A stretch of DNA of 64,000 nt from Adineta steineri (GCA_905250115.1 CAJNOI010000249.1:1-64000), one strand, 5' to 3'; positions 32,311 to 44,639 are shown, counted from the stretch's first letter. The notes: generated by a model from the sequence alone, not told the origin. A program made the numbers and translations.

Positions 32311-35300
32311 ATGGCGAATCCACGATACTCCGACTGGTCATCGGATCCAGAATCAACCACACATGGAAGTCATTCATCGGTCGAACGCATTGTCTGGACA
32401 GAAGATGATGATAATAATCAGTAGGTACAATATCGATTTTAAGATGTTTATATATCTTATATGTTAATGACAGAATTCAACAAAATAAGACATCCTTTGC
32501 ATGGACTTCGTTTTTTAAATACTGTACTGTTGGATCATTAGTTGGTGGAATAGGTTTAGCTATTATACTCACATTCTGGTTGACATCAAAAACAACAGCA
32601 ACAGGAACATTAAGTATGTACTAATAAGAATTATTGTTTTCATGTTGATTATTTTGTCTTTTTGTTCATCAAATGGAATAAAAAGATAATTGAGTACTAT
32701 TTTTGGTTGAATAATAACCTAAGATGACATTAAAAAATGTTGATTTGGTTTTTATATATAAATACAGTTAGTTCTATCCAAAAACTTCGAATTTGTGGAG
32801 AGAATTTTAATAAAAAAGAATGGTTAGAGTAGGACCTGATATTGGTCTAAATCCAAGTATAGGAGTGATTGAATGATAATTAGAATACTCATATTCACGT
32901 CCTCAACATACAGCATACGTCTAGGAATTTTGTTTTAGATTTTTACAGATGTGAAATTCATATTTTTAGTTGTAACAACATCATCCCCTAATTCATCAAG
33001 TAGCTCATCTGTATCAGCCTCATTTGTCACTGCATGGAATACGCCATCTGCAACAACATTATCTTCATTATCAACAGGTATGATAATAATTTATCTAACA
33101 CTTCTATAGACAACAATCAACTATTTATTCTAGTTAATTCCCATATATTGGAGAGTGTGGGTGAGGATGCTAGATGGATATTGTATTCACATCCACACTC
33201 ACCTTCGGGACTCTATCAAATCACATTGACTAGGACAGTCTGATTCATTAGATCTACATTTTGTGAAATTTTCTAGCAGACTATTTAGAACTTTTTCGAA
33301 TATTTATAAATAATATTTTGCGTGAAAAGAATACAATATGATATTTTGAGATAATCTTCATATTTTTTACCTATCGATGAGCATTATGAGAGATATTCCG
33401 ATAGGTGGTTCACTTTTTTCTCTCATGAAAATATATTCATAACAAAGAGGAAATAAAACTGTACATACAGTAGAAGTGTCGAAGTGGATCGAGACTCTTT
33501 TATGAAACTATGCTATATGAACTTTTGTAAGTAGTACAAAACTGTACGTGACAAGGGGCTATATTATCGAAAGAATACAAGTAGTATTCTTCGATATTCT
33601 TCCAGAACTAGATAGCGAACAAATAATTGAGTAATACTGAAGTTATCGAATCATTTAATAGAGAACTTTCCAGAGGCATATAAATCAAAAACAACATTAT
33701 TTTTTAGGTGAAATCCTATAGGATCGAATAGGGAAGGACCTAGGCAACTTTTTGATTGCCTAGTCAAATCTGGTAAAAATATAATATTAAAGATCAAAAT
33801 TAAAGGCAGAAATTTTTTTTCAACCTCTGGAAGGTATTCAAGCACAAAAAATTCAAAAATCAGATTTCAATGTTTTGACCCAGTGTAAAGGCTCATGAGG
33901 ATACTTTGATTAATATACGAATGAAGTCCGAAAGGAATCCTGTGAAAGTCAAAATAGTGGTACTGCGACTCATTCTTTAGCTGTTCGTATAATTTTCTTA
34001 TATTTAAGCAACAAGCTCAACTAGTTCAAGCAGAAGTACATCAACAAGCACCTCTACAACTAGTACAAGTAGATCAACAAGCAGTTCTACAAGTAGTTCA
34101 AGCACGAGTACATCGACATCAACATCAACAAGCACTTTTACAACAAGCAGTTCAACTAGCACGACATCAACAACATGTAAGTCAAACATATGCTGAAATA
34201 AAAATCTACAGATACTGATATTCATTATATTTTCTATGAATATTTTATTTATATTTATAATCATAAATGAAAGGAGTAGCATTGTTGTTGTTATTCCTGC
34301 AGAATCTGATTACGACTAGTCACGATAAATTTTTAATAGTGCTATACAATAGCAGTTTTTTTAATTATAATAGAGAATAAAATATTTCATCTTGAAGGCA
34401 TGGATAAGAACGCGGGATTCATATGTCAGCCACATACACATCCACACACTTAAAATCCACGAAGATTTATTAACAATTTTTATTTGTTTTTATTTAGCAA
34501 CAACAACTACAACAGCATTTAGTTCTTGTTAGTTCATTTATATAAAAATGATAAGACATATATAAGTTTTAATATATTATTTAAGGTAACAATCTACGTT
34601 GGAATCAAACAGGGCAAATCGTTGCTGGAACAACAATACAAGGTTCAAGTGCGAATCAACTAAACAATCCAAGTTGTTTGTACATCGACAATAATAATAC
34701 TCTATATATTTGTGATCAAAATAACAATCGTATTCAGAAATGGATTCAAGGTGCTATAACAGGTGTGACAGTGGCTGGAGATAGTACAGGTAATCAAGGC
34801 TCAACATCTACATTGCTCAATAATCCCATGGATCTTACTTTTGACAACAATGGATTTATGTATGTCGCTGATTCTAATAATAATCGTGTGCAAAGATTTG
34901 CTCCAGGCTCTACTAGTGGCACAACTGTTGCTGGAACAACTAGTTATTCAAGTGCATTGACTGGCCTCAATCGACCATCAGCTATTGATATTGACAATAA
35001 TTCAAATCTTTATATTCTTGATATGAATAATAAACGATTAGTAGAATGGGGTCCAAATGCAACAATTGGTACTCTACTGATCAGTGATCATACTCTGAAT
35101 AATGGTTATGATATTTTACTCGTATCAGATTCATCAAATCAAATATATATCAGTACTCAATTGAATCGTGTAATATATTTATGGACATTTGGTGCGTCGG
35201 CTCCAGGTATGACTCTTCAAACAGTCAATGATAGCCAAAATAATCTTAACAATCCAGAGGGCATGGTTTTGGATTCGTATGGTAACTTGTATGTTGCTGA

Positions 35301-35481
35301 TAGAAATAATAATCGAGTAGTTATGTATTGTGCTAATTCAACAGTTGGTATAGTTGTTGCTGAAGATAATAACTCTGTGCCTTCACTCCAAAAACCAGTG
35401 GCTCTTGCCTTTGATTCGGATCTGAATTTGTACGTAGTCACTGGAAATAACGGCCAAGTGGTTAAACTTTCAAGAATTTAA
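32311..35481 (+). CDS. type II membrane NHL-propeller protein A
   Basis: Exons 32311-32420, 32474-32613, 32970-33077, 34009-34176, 34498-34527, 34586-35481. All are GT-AG and in frame, giving 483 aa. Residues 1-54 are a short acidic cytoplasmic tail (SVERIVWTEDDDNNQ). One membrane helix lies at about 55-77 (VGSLVGGIGLAIILTFWLTS). Three exons give a Ser/Thr stalk (to residue 185), probably O-glycosylated. The last exon encodes an NHL beta-propeller (repeats of the form LYIDNNNTLYICDQNNNRIQ, FMYVADSNNNRVQRF, NLYVADRNNNRVVMY). With no signal peptide, the helix acts as signal-anchor and the propeller is outside the cell. Introns after the helix are phase 1. Its NHL module and flanking introns are shared with genes B and the one at 52.5 kb. 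Ligand unknown; a recognition or adhesion role is inference. Confidence 0.75.
33148..33206. repeat. TGTGGG inverted-repeat element 6 (intronic)
   Basis: Left arm TTGGAGAGTGTGGGTGAGG, right arm CACATCCACACTCACC, in intron 3 of NHL gene A. The spacer contains GTATTCAC as in elements at 31.1 and 60.8 kb. Confidence 0.8.
34424..34452 (-). repeat. decayed C-rich arm in NHL-gene introns
   Basis: CAGCCACATACACATCCACACACTT in intron 4 of gene A. The same place in gene B (about 38410-38430) and in the 52.5-kb gene (about 53540-53560) holds a related stretch, so this old arm was inherited with the NHL module. Confidence 0.45.
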
Positions 35482-35495
35482 GTCGATTAGAAATT

Positions 35496-35578
35496 AGGGG
35501 TAGGACAGTTGCATATTAGTTCCGTTCTTAGGAACTGTATTAACAGTTCTTTGAATAGAACTGAACTGTCCTACCCCT
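35496..35578. mobile_element. 83-bp MITE with 15-bp terminal inverted repeats
   Basis: Ends AGGGGTAGGACAGTT and AACTGTCCTACCCCT are perfect inverted repeats. The flanking ATTAGAAATT is duplicated (35486-35495 and 35579-35588), a 10-bp target-site duplication. The paralogous 3' flanks at 39470 and 54587 read through GATTGGAAATTATTTC and GATTGAAAATTATTTC without the insert, so the empty site is visible. Inside is a second, imperfect palindrome (GTTCTTAGGAAC, GAACTG). It is non-autonomous, and the superfamily cannot be named from this alone. Confidence 0.85.
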
Positions 35579-35581
35579 ATT

Positions 35582-36669
35582 AGAAATTATTTCCTCTTTT
35601 TATAACTATATATATAAAACATTGAATCATATATCTGACATTTTTATTGTGTGCGTTTTATTTTCATAACTAAAATAAATAAATAACTTCTTCATTAAAA
35701 TATCAATCATTTAGTGGTAACGATCTAATAATAAATCGATGATATTTTCGTTCACTATAGAAAGTCAATATATAAAACAGTCTGAAATGAAATACATTTT
35801 AGAATATTTGCTTATGCCTTTATAGTAGAGAAACACTCGAGTATCTATTCTTGAGAGTGTGGGTGTATCATATATATAGTGCCCACTCAAACTCTACCAT
35901 ACCCACAACCTTTTTTTCTACTATCTATCAGGATATTTTTGGTCGCAGTAGCACTCTTGTATGTATTCATTTACAATATATTATTAATTTATATTGTGAT
36001 TAAATTTCTTATTGAAATTTGAAACAAAATTCGAAAGTCTTCTCTTTAATTATATATTTCAATAATCAAATGTAAAGAATATGAATTCAATCGAAATCAA
36101 AGCTTTATTGTTGAATACGTGACAAACGGCTTCTGTTAGATTGTACTATTTTGATGGAGGAAAAAAATTAATATATATGTCAGGAGTTGTGAGAAGAAAT
36201 TCATCATACAAGCAAACTATCGTATAAAGAATCACGGCAGACAACATACTAAAATATTTTTTCATCTTTTATATATCGATACCAACAATCAATTTCTTGA
36301 AAGGTAAGAATCAAACCTAAAAATCCAATATTATGAAAATGGTATCATTTCTGGAAAAAGTTTAAGTAATGACTTTACTTAACACTCACACTTTCATATG
36401 CTACGAATTCTAACATAACTGACCGAGCGCTATAGAACTAAAATACTAAGACTCTGTCAACTAAAAATAGATGGAAACTTTAGAGGAATATATGTCGAAA
36501 GATCCATCAACCAAGTGCAAGCCATTTCAAAGATAGATGCGATTACTCAACTTTCCTATAGATATATTTATTTAAAAACCATTTTTTGTCTACATATTAT
36601 CGAATTTTGTCACGATTTAAACATAAATAAAATGCTTTTTAGATATCGAATATATCTAAAGATTTTCAA
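35582..36669. other. intergenic stretch between NHL genes A and B
   Basis: AT-rich, holding one TGTGGG element (35850-35912). No ORF or RNA gene recognised. The gene B promoter should lie near its end. Confidence 0.45.
35850..35912. repeat. TGTGGG inverted-repeat element 7
   Basis: Left arm CTTGAGAGTGTGGGTGTATC, right arm CTACCATACCCACAACC. The right arm is the more decayed. Confidence 0.75.
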
Positions 36670-39469
36670 ATGGAATCATTATCAAACATAATCGTAGCAA
36701 CTAAAACTAATGGAAAAATATTACAGGTATATCATTAGTGGTATCTAGAAAGTTGCCTACTAATAGTCTAATTTTATAATAGGAGAAGCGATTATCTATA
36801 CCAACGAAGACAACTAGGAGTTCATCTGTAAAGGTAAAAAGAACAAGTCGACCATCTATCGATCGAAATCATATAAGACACCCAACAGTTCATGTGCAAA
36901 AACTGCCTCGACTATCAAGCAATAAGAGTAAAACAACTTTATTATCTAAAAATTTAAATCATAGAAAATATGTGTTAGTTCATGCACAAGACATAAATTC
37001 ATTATCGAATAATCAGAAAAATATAAGTGGGTTGGCAAATGGTCATAAAAATAGGAGTCTATCTATGGGTGACCAAAACAAGACTCATGATGCATTTGTT
37101 CATATGCAACAGGTAAGTTGATTATCAGTTTAGGGTGGATGGGTGTCGGTTTTATCAATATCTTCAAACACACTCTCACTCCTATATATTAATCTATTAT
37201 TTCAAAGTATTTTTGTTTTTCAGCCAGGAGATATATCCTTCACATCAGAACATGGTTTGTTGGGATTAAATACAAGCAAAGATCAAATTTCGTTTAACAA
37301 GAACAATGTTGGTAAATCTTATAGTAGTTTTAATCCGTTTAGCGACCGCTTTCACAAGACAGAAAATGAAAATAATAAAAAGAGAAAAAGGTAAATAATT
37401 TATTCACACAATATTTTTTTCTAATTTTGATCTAAATCAAATGCAATAAAAAAGAAATGCACAATTCAAAATCACACGATGTTGTTGCTGTGCTATAATG
37501 GCTGCTGTAATTGGTGGGATCCTACTTGCAATAATTGCGGCAATTATTGCTACTAGTAGTAAGTATAATTAGGGACTATCAAGACTTACTTTTTCGAAAG
37601 TTATTTATTTAACGAGAATTTATTATCTGTATAAGTACTTCGATACACTCTAGGTACCATAAACGATGTCTCTTAATAACTAAAAGTAAACTACTCATAG
37701 TATTTTTTATTTCTGTTCACTCTGAATGTTCAGTATGATGATGAACCCTTTATATTATATACTGTAAGTACTGAGCTCCACAAAATAGCAAATACTAGAT
37801 TCCAAACTTACATAGAATATTCATATAGAACGAAAAACTAAATAACATTTGTAATAGACGTTCAAATAATGATAATACATTCAGAGTAATTAATAATATT
37901 TCAATATCAGTCTATTATTAATAATGATGCCAATGATATTCTTCCATTTTTTTACAACTATTCTTAAATTACTAATAATTTTCTATTATTTATTAGTGGT
38001 ACAACCAAAGATGACTACTACAAACACGACTACAACTACAAGTAAGAGAAAAGAATTAAAAAAAATTATAAAAAATTTATTATTTCGAAATATAAAGAAA
38101 CAACAGCAACAACGAGTACCTCAAGTAATCATTTCATATATATATTTATATTTCATCATTCAGAATTTTCCTTGTATTTTAAGGTTCAACTACAAGTACA
38201 TCCACAACGACATCAACCTGTAAATTAATATATTTCTAAAAAAAATAGCTTTTTCTATGATTTTATTTTATTTAAGCAACAACTTCAACAAGTTCAAGCA
38301 CGAGTACATCAACAACGAGTAAGTAAACATAGCCTCTTTATCTCATATTAAATAATCAAACATATACTGGAAGTAAGTGTAAATGAGATGCGAGATTGAT
38401 ATATCAGCCACATTCACACCTTATCACACAGATTTATTAATTTTAAAATTTTATTCATTAATAATTTTCATTTGTTTTTATTTAGCATCGACAACTGCAG
38501 CAACATTTAGTTCTTGTTAGTTATTTTATATAAAAATGATGAGGTACATATAAATTTTGATATATTATTTAAGGTAACAGTCTACGGTGGAATCAAACAG
38601 GTCAAATCGTTGCTGGAACAACAACAACAGGTTCAGGTGCGAATCAACTTAAAAATCCAAGTTGTTTATACATCGACAATAATAATACTCTATATATTTG
38701 TGATCATGATAATAACCGCATTCAGAAATGGATTCAAGGTGCCATAACAGGTGTGACAGTAGCTGGAGATAGTGCAGGTACTCAAGGTTCAACATCCATA
38801 TTACTCAAAACTCCCATAGATCTTACTTTTGACAACAATGGATTTATGTATGTCGTTGATTATGGCAATAACCGCGTACAAAGATTTGCTTCAGGCTCTA
38901 CTACTGGCACCACTGTTGCTGGAACGACTGCTAGTACAAATGCATTGACTGATCTAAAGCAACCAACAGCCATTGATATTGACAATAATTCAAATCTTTA
39001 TATTCTTGATATGGGGAATACAAGATTAGTAGAATGGGCTCCAAATGCAACAAGCGGTACTCTTCTGATCAGTAGTAGTACTCTGAATAATGATTATGAT
39101 ATTTTACTCGCACCGAATTCATCAAATCAAATATATATTAGTGATCAAGGTGCTCATGCATTATATTTATGGACATTTGGTGTATCAACTCCAAGTATGA
39201 CTCTTCAAACAGTCAATGATAGTCACAATACTCTTAACAATCAAATGGGCATGGTTTTAGATCCGTATGGTAATTTATATGTTGCTGATAGAGATAATGA
39301 TCGAGTAGTTGTGTATTGTGCTAATTCAACAGTTGGTATTGTTGTTGCTGAAGATAATAATTCTGTACCTTCACTTAAAAAACCAGTCGCTCTTGCTTTT
39401 GATTCTGATCTGAATTTGTACCTACTTAGTACAAATAACGGCCAAGTGGTTAAACTTTCAAAAATTTAA
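36670..39469 (+). CDS. type II membrane NHL-propeller protein B
   Basis: Ten exons: 36670-36726, 36783-37112, 37224-37390, 37455-37558, 37997-38041, 38098-38124, 38184-38219, 38277-38318, 38486-38515, 38574-39469 (577 aa, phases consistent). Residues 1-184 are a long, basic cytoplasmic region rich in Lys, Arg, Ser and Asn (LSIPTKTTRSSSVKVKRTSR), different from gene A. Residues about 190-216 contain CCCC followed by a membrane helix (AAVIGGILLAIIAAIIA); the Cys run next to the helix could be palmitoylated. Five micro-exons of 27-45 bp, all phase 1 on both sides, encode the Ser/Thr stalk. The last exon is an NHL propeller very like that of gene A and of the gene at 52.5 kb. It is probably a cell-surface propeller with a signalling or scaffold tail; partner unknown. 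Confidence 0.75.
37131..37182. repeat. TGTGGG inverted-repeat element 8 (intronic)
   Basis: Left arm AGGGTGGATGGGTGTCGG, right arm AACACACTCTCACTCCT, in intron 2 of NHL gene B. Strongly decayed but in the usual orientation. Confidence 0.6.
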
Positions 39470-39831
39470 GTCGATTGGAAATTATTTCTTCACTTTATAA
39501 CTATATATGTAAAACATTGAATCATATATCTGACGTTTTGTTTTTGTGTACGTTTTATTTTCATAACTAAAATAAATAATCAACCTCTTCATTAAAATAT
39601 AAACCACATTTAACTGATAATTTGAATGAGAATCAAGTAATTAATCGAACTATGTAGTTTTGTAGAAGAAAAATAGAGTTTTCATTTAGAGTTCATAGTT
39701 TCATTGCACATTTTTGGAGAAGAGATGATTGATATCTAAAAATAAATTTAAGATGAAAATATTTACTCAAAGCAAATAAAATGATCATAGTTTAATTAAT
39801 GAATTATAGATAAGTTTGCCGCAAATATCAT

Positions 39832-39885
39832 CGAAGGTGTGGGGGTGTAATAAACTAAATATTCACACCACACCCACATCCTCAA
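39832..39885. repeat. TGTGGG inverted-repeat element 9
   Basis: Left arm GAAGGTGTGGGGGTGTAA, right arm CACACCACACCCACATCCTC. The spacer TAATAAACTAAATATTC is the same as in the elements at 47.2 and 52.0 kb, so these three form a subfamily. Confidence 0.85.
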
Positions 39886-40025
39886 AATAATCTTGTTTAA
39901 TTATGCAACTTTTTATTCTAATGATTACATAATTTTCATCAAATAAGATCAATATCAGTCAAAACAATATTAGGATTTGTTCATTTGAATTTCCTTTGAT
40001 TGAGCAACTAATATAAGACTACGTT

Positions 40026-40047
40026 ACACCCACATCTACCCTCAAGA
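40026..40047 (-). repeat. single C-rich arm
   Basis: ACACCCACATCTACCCTCAAG followed by ATCC, a right arm with the consensus end. No G-rich partner is visible to its left within 100 bp apart from element 9 itself (140 bp away). Confidence 0.55.
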
Positions 40048-40636
40048 TCCCATCGAATTTATGAATCTGGGCACTCACTAGTCACTTTTTATTTATGTCA
40101 CCAATGTACATTCCCTATATTGGGTATTCATTTATAGCATATAACTCGAAATGTGTCACATGTGGATGAATTATAAAAAATGACTTGCAGCGAGTCACTG
40201 TCGCTTGGAGATTTTCAAAATTTTATTCGGTCTTAATTAAACCTTTATTATAATATAAGCAAATAAACAAAAACTTCTAACGTAATCCTCAACGAATATC
40301 AGACAGAAGTGAATTATTGAAATTCAATACATGTTCTATTTTAATGAAAGGATTTAGATTGGAAAGATTATTCATTTCAAGTAATAGCTACTGAATATTT
40401 ATTACGTTGTTAAAATAGTTCGAAAATGTAATCTTATTATTTTTCTTTCGTTCTGTTGCATCACATTATAATGAATAACCTACATGAATAACTTGTGAGT
40501 GACTGTTATTTTTTTTCATTCCTCTTGTGAAAGTAATAATAGATAACCACTATTCTTGAGAAAGTGTTTTTCTATTTAATTTATTAACACAAAGATATAT
40601 TGAGACTCATTATTGATTATCGTCAGATTGAACGTG

Positions 40637-41581
40637 TTAAATAAATGGTATAACATTAGGTAGATTTAATTTTTGAAAAAAATCTCGTATTTCTGTTCTT
40701 TTGTATTGATGTGAAAAATGAATTAGGACGAAAATAACGTTTGGATATCTGATGACGAAAGGTTGAAGATCATCCTAAAATATCATAATGCATTAAATGA
40801 AAAAAATGTAGTTGTGACTTACCCAAATTATATGTTTGCCTTCTGCAGCTGCCTCTTGATGAAGTTCACTATTAATATAGGAACATTCGACAATAATTAA
40901 TGGAAACTGAAAAAGTTCATTTTCATATCTGTTGAATATCGATACTGTTGTATCGCCCATAAAAGCAAATAATGGAACTAGTCGTTCTTCATTAAGTTCG
41001 AGATTTTTATTTTCTCTTTTCATCTTTCCAATATCTTTATTGGATAAATGTCTGTATTCTTGTTTCAATTTTTTTCGACGTTCATAAAATCCATAACCAC
41101 AGCAAGGCACTGAATAATCCATTTCAAATACACGAATTTTCATTGTTTCTCGAAAGTCTAATAAATCGTCAGGTTTGACACCTATCAACTCAAAGCTAGG
41201 TACCCAATTGGCTGGATCTGGATCAGTTTCTTTAAACATCGTAAGAACTTGACATTTTCGAATATAGTCTTGCATAGGCTGAACTGCGGATATAGGAAGA
41301 TAAACTTTCGGTATTCCGTTTTTACCCCATAATCTAGTAATATCAAGACAATGATCCAAGTGAGTATGTGTAATAAAAATGTGAAGAGGACGAGTAACTG
41401 TAACTGAACAACCACAGTCCAATAATATATCGAGTTCTGGAATGAATAAACTAGTTGCATCGTCAGCCCTTGAACGGCCAATTAATGTGTAACAACCAAG
41501 AGTTTTAGGAAATTTCCATGAAAGAATATCGTTTGAACAAAACGATTCACTAGCATATGACGTAGGCACTGGAAACATCAT
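40637..41581 (-). CDS. metallo-beta-lactamase-fold hydrolase, RNase Z-like
   Basis: Exon 1 is 41581-40823 and exon 2 is 40774-40637. The intron is 48 bp, phase 0, GT-AG, and the protein is 298 aa. Motif II is FITHTHLDHC (HxHxDH, the zinc-binding core). A later FMGDTT supplies the bridging Asp, IIVECSYI follows as in RNase Z, and exon 2 ends with FVLIHFSHQY, the last His motif. The early LLDCG is the usual Asp/Gly turn. This order fits the short-form RNase Z/tRNA 3'-processing branch of the fold, which cleaves the 3' trailer of tRNA precursors. A divergent member with another phosphodiester substrate is possible. There is no transit or signal peptide. It is convergent to the NHL gene and divergent from the head gene at 42.4 kb. 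Confidence 0.72.
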
Positions 41582-41839
41582 TGATATTGATCCTGAATAT
41601 ATACCCTTTCTTTTTCTTTTCAGCTTATATACTTCTTATCTTATTCACCATAACCATAAAAAAACATGAAATTCATATGTGACTCATGTAGTTGCAAAAC
41701 TTAATCTCGTAGTAGGAAAAAGCAAATGTGAGTAATATAAAATTTCTTATCACTAAACATAATAAACAAAACAGAAACCGCCGATGTTAATTTTATCTTT
41801 CGGTTAAATAAAATCTTGAATACGAGGATTAGAATCGAT

Positions 41840-41888
41840 CTTGAGAATGGGTGTGGGTATTAGTGTTCTTTCTTCATCCCACACACCT
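41840..41888. repeat. TGTGGG inverted-repeat element 10
   Basis: Left arm CTTGAGAATGGGTGTGGGTA, right arm CATCCCACACACC, about 520 bp upstream of the head-gene ATG. Elements 12 and 14 hold the equivalent place upstream of the other two head genes. Confidence 0.75.
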
Positions 41889-42245
41889 TCTACAGAGTCG
41901 CTACATTTAAATACATGAGAAATGCAATTGAAAACAAACAAGCAATTTTTTCTGTTCGCGTCAGAAGGGACATTTTTGGGTGAATTCTTTTTAGTTTTTC
42001 TTGTGCAAATGGTAAAGGTTGATAAAACTGTCCGTGTTATTCTTTGTTCACACTGCCACGAGAGAAAAATCTTCAATTTTTTTCGGATGATAGAATGAAT
42101 GTTCTTTTTCTATATACAAAACTTGTTTAACTAACGTCCAATCAACGACAAGAAAACAAACAACATAGTAAGTTGATTTTCTTTTCTTACTAATTTATTC
42201 ATACACATTGTCGGTCGATCGATTGATCGATCGATTCTCGACTTA

Positions 42246-42252
42246 TATAAAA
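42246..42252 (+). promoter_or_regulatory. TATA box of head gene 1
   Basis: TATAAAA in a block conserved in all three head genes (ACACATTGTCG, GATCGATT, then TATATAAAATATTTGAACA). The ATG is 150 bp downstream. Conservation with the other two copies is the support. Confidence 0.55.
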
Positions 42253-42295
42253 TATTTGAACACCGCCTTTTCTTTTAAGAAAATAAACGACCGGA

Positions 42296-42322
42296 TCAGT
42301 TTGCTTTTTATCGGCAAACTGA
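42296..42322 (+). promoter_or_regulatory. conserved hairpin in head-gene 5' leader
   Basis: TCAGTTTGC and GCAAACTGA are perfect 9-bp complements around a 9-base loop (TTTTTATCG). They lie between the TATA box and the ATG and recur in all three head genes. It could be an RNA hairpin in the leader or a palindromic protein site. Confidence 0.45.
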
Positions 42323-42402
42323 TTTCTAAACAAACTGAGACTTTTTAATAATCGATTGATGTATTGTACTTCTACTCATTTTTCACTCACTGTCACAATA
42401 AA

Positions 42403-43151
42403 ATGTGGAAATTATTCCTTTACATTTTACTTTTTCAACATTTCGAAATTATTTCCACTAGCCTCGTTTCCATTGGTGTGATTCAAAATATTTCTTTGTT
42501 GATGTTCGATCCGAATTCAAAATCAATTAATGGTACTTGCAATGAATGCTTGTGTGCAATGATGCTAAATACAACAGCGTTTTCATTCTTGAACTGTTTC
42601 CAGAATAATAAGACATGTGAAATGTTCTCGAAATCTTCTAACGCGAGATCATTCTCACTAATAAGTTATTCGGAAAGCTCATTTTACTTTTTTCAACTGC
42701 CAGCTAGCAATGTTACAACTACGAGTATTTCATCTAGTGAGTGCTTATTTTCTCTAGATATAATTCAAGATACATGAGTGCGGATAGGTATGGGAATGCG
42801 TGTAGGATGTGTATGTGAGTGTGAATATAGGTGCGGGATGAATATAATACTATACCCACATCCACACCCACTCTCAAGATGCTAATATGACATTAGAAAA
42901 CATGGTTTGCTTTTTATGTATAAATACAGTTAGTTCTGTTTAAAACTTCAGATTTTGTACCGAGAATTGCAATATAAATGAGTGCTCAGAGTTTGATCTG
43001 ATATTGGTTTGAATCCATGAGATGCCTAATTCGAGTTCGAATATAAACGGATATCGAATTAACAATATCACTTCGAAGATAAGCACTTATATTAATATAT
43101 ACATAGTCTTGTAGATTCAGGTATAGTTAGGAATAGATTTAGATATACTTA

Positions 43152-43185
<34 letters not shown>

Positions 43186-44639
43186 TAGACGGTTTATTGT
43201 TTCTTACTATACTGCTTTATATGACTTTATTCTAAAATAGCATCAACAATGAGTCCAAGTACTACAAGTACCGGTACGGCAAGTACGAGTACTCGTACGA
43301 CAAGTATAAGTAAGAAAAACTTGCCTACCTGATGATAAACATCTTAGTTTATGATAAATTCTAGGCACATCGACTATTTCTCAAACCACTACAACTACAA
43401 GTAAGATTTTTATTTAGATATTGAAATATTATTATATGTAACTTTCAGGAAGTACAACAAGCACCAATACATCAACATCAACGACCTCGAGTATGCCTTT
43501 TAAAATATAAAAGATTATAACATATGGAAGATTTTGATCTCGTATGAGTGTTTTCTTATGAAATTGAGTTATCTATTTTGACAACCTTGTCTAGAGATTC
43601 AACTTATTACTTCAGTAGTAAGGTTATATTTGGAACTCAAACTTTAGTGTGTCACACTTATTCTAAATGAATATTCTCAATTATAGAAGAAAAATATCAC
43701 TAATCTCAGATGGATCAGTTTTTTTCCCAACAGAATTAAAGACCGAGTTCTATATCAAAACAAATTTTGATATATAGATAGAAGTAGTTGTCTTCAGCTC
43801 AACTTCGTATATGAATTTGTTGTTCTTAGCTGGTGCTAGTTTATTACTGATAATTTCCATAATCAACTCAAATAAAAATAAAATGCATTCTAGTGAACAT
43901 ACTTATAGAAAAAAAACTGAAATAATCAGGTTAAAAAGCTATCTCTTGCCAGTGAATTGTTATAAAAAACCTAATGTATCACTATGGTTAAGCAAATATG
44001 TAACCAAAAATCGTACAATGTATGACGAGAATACGATATTTTATTAATATTTTTCTTGACATCGATAGAATGAAATGAAATTATCTGTTTGTTTTAGTAA
44101 CTACAACAACATCAGTAACTACATCAAGTGAGTATTTATTGATAGTGAAATGTATATCGCAATGTATCTCTACTCTCTTCATTGTAGCCACCCCAACTAT
44201 GACAACACAAAATCCAGAACTGAATTCCCTTAGTGACAAAAACATAAATGATAATACGTGGACATTATTCAATTGTACTTATATGTCAGCTATATCGGGA
44301 AATTTGATACTCAAGTTCACTATGACAACTTCCAATAAACATGATTGGTATCTAGATGATATATCCGTGAAAAATTCAACATTAGTAGAAATGTTGACAA
44401 ATGGTGATTTTGAAAGTAGTCCAACATTAACTGGATGGAATACTGGATCTGGTGGAGCTATATCTAGCGCTCAATCCCATTCATCGAGTCATTCCTTTTA
44501 TGCCTCTAGTTCTACATCGATCTCACAATCGTTTAGTGCCATAAGTGGTGTCATATATACTATTAGTTATTGGGTCTATTCTGAGAAAACATCAAATGGT
44601 AACGATAATGATGCAGTCTTGGATGTGACACTGAATTAA
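42403..44639 (+). CDS. secreted head/stalk/jelly-roll protein 1
   Basis: Exons 42403-42736, 43241-43309, 43365-43400, 43449-43490, 44098-44127, 44188-44639 (320 aa). Exon 1 encodes a signal peptide (MWKLFLYILLFQHFEIIS) and a head of about 90 residues with five Cys (GTCNECLCAMM, NCFQNNKTC). Four micro-exons make a Ser/Thr stalk. The last exon encodes two beta-rich halves (DWYLDDISVKN, LTNGDFESSPTLTGWN, then YTISYWVYSEKTSN and VLDVTLN at the very end). These resemble galactose-binding/carbohydrate-binding jelly-roll domains. Every intron is phase 1. The head is about 85% identical to those at 47.7 and 52.5 kb. No membrane anchor, so it is secreted. A glycan-binding role is inference. Confidence 0.72.
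42775..42880. repeat. TGTGGG inverted-repeat element 11 (intronic, at a paralogue junction)
   Basis: G-rich left part TGAGTGCGGATAGGTATGGG and further TG-rich sequence; right arm CATCCACACCCACTCTCAAG, then ATG. It lies in intron 1 of head gene 1. The sequence left of it matches the other head genes. The sequence right of it (from about 42888) matches intron 2 of NHL gene A (32722-32870). The left part and the centre ATGAATATAATAC resemble the element at 52.9 kb. Confidence 0.85.
43155..43183. repeat. AT dinucleotide microsatellite
   Basis: About 14 AT units in intron 1 of head gene 1. Confidence 0.85.

Larger units (their letters stand above)
39470..40636. other. intergenic stretch after NHL gene B
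   Basis: The first 200-300 bp (to about 39800) closely match the 3' flank of the 52.5-kb NHL gene (54587-54940), showing that the duplication included 3' flanking DNA. It then holds one paired and one single TGTGGG element. No gene seen. Confidence 0.5.

Noticed and set aside
34004-34282. Minus-strand ORF rich in Val, Leu and Asp
   Set aside because: Antisense of the Ser/Thr stalk exon of NHL gene A.
43811-44047. 78-codon ORF with a hydrophobic N-terminus inside intron 1/4 region of head gene 1
   Set aside because: The start looks like a signal peptide but the rest is Lys/Ser/Tyr-rich with no family, and it lies in an intron; not enough to call a gene.
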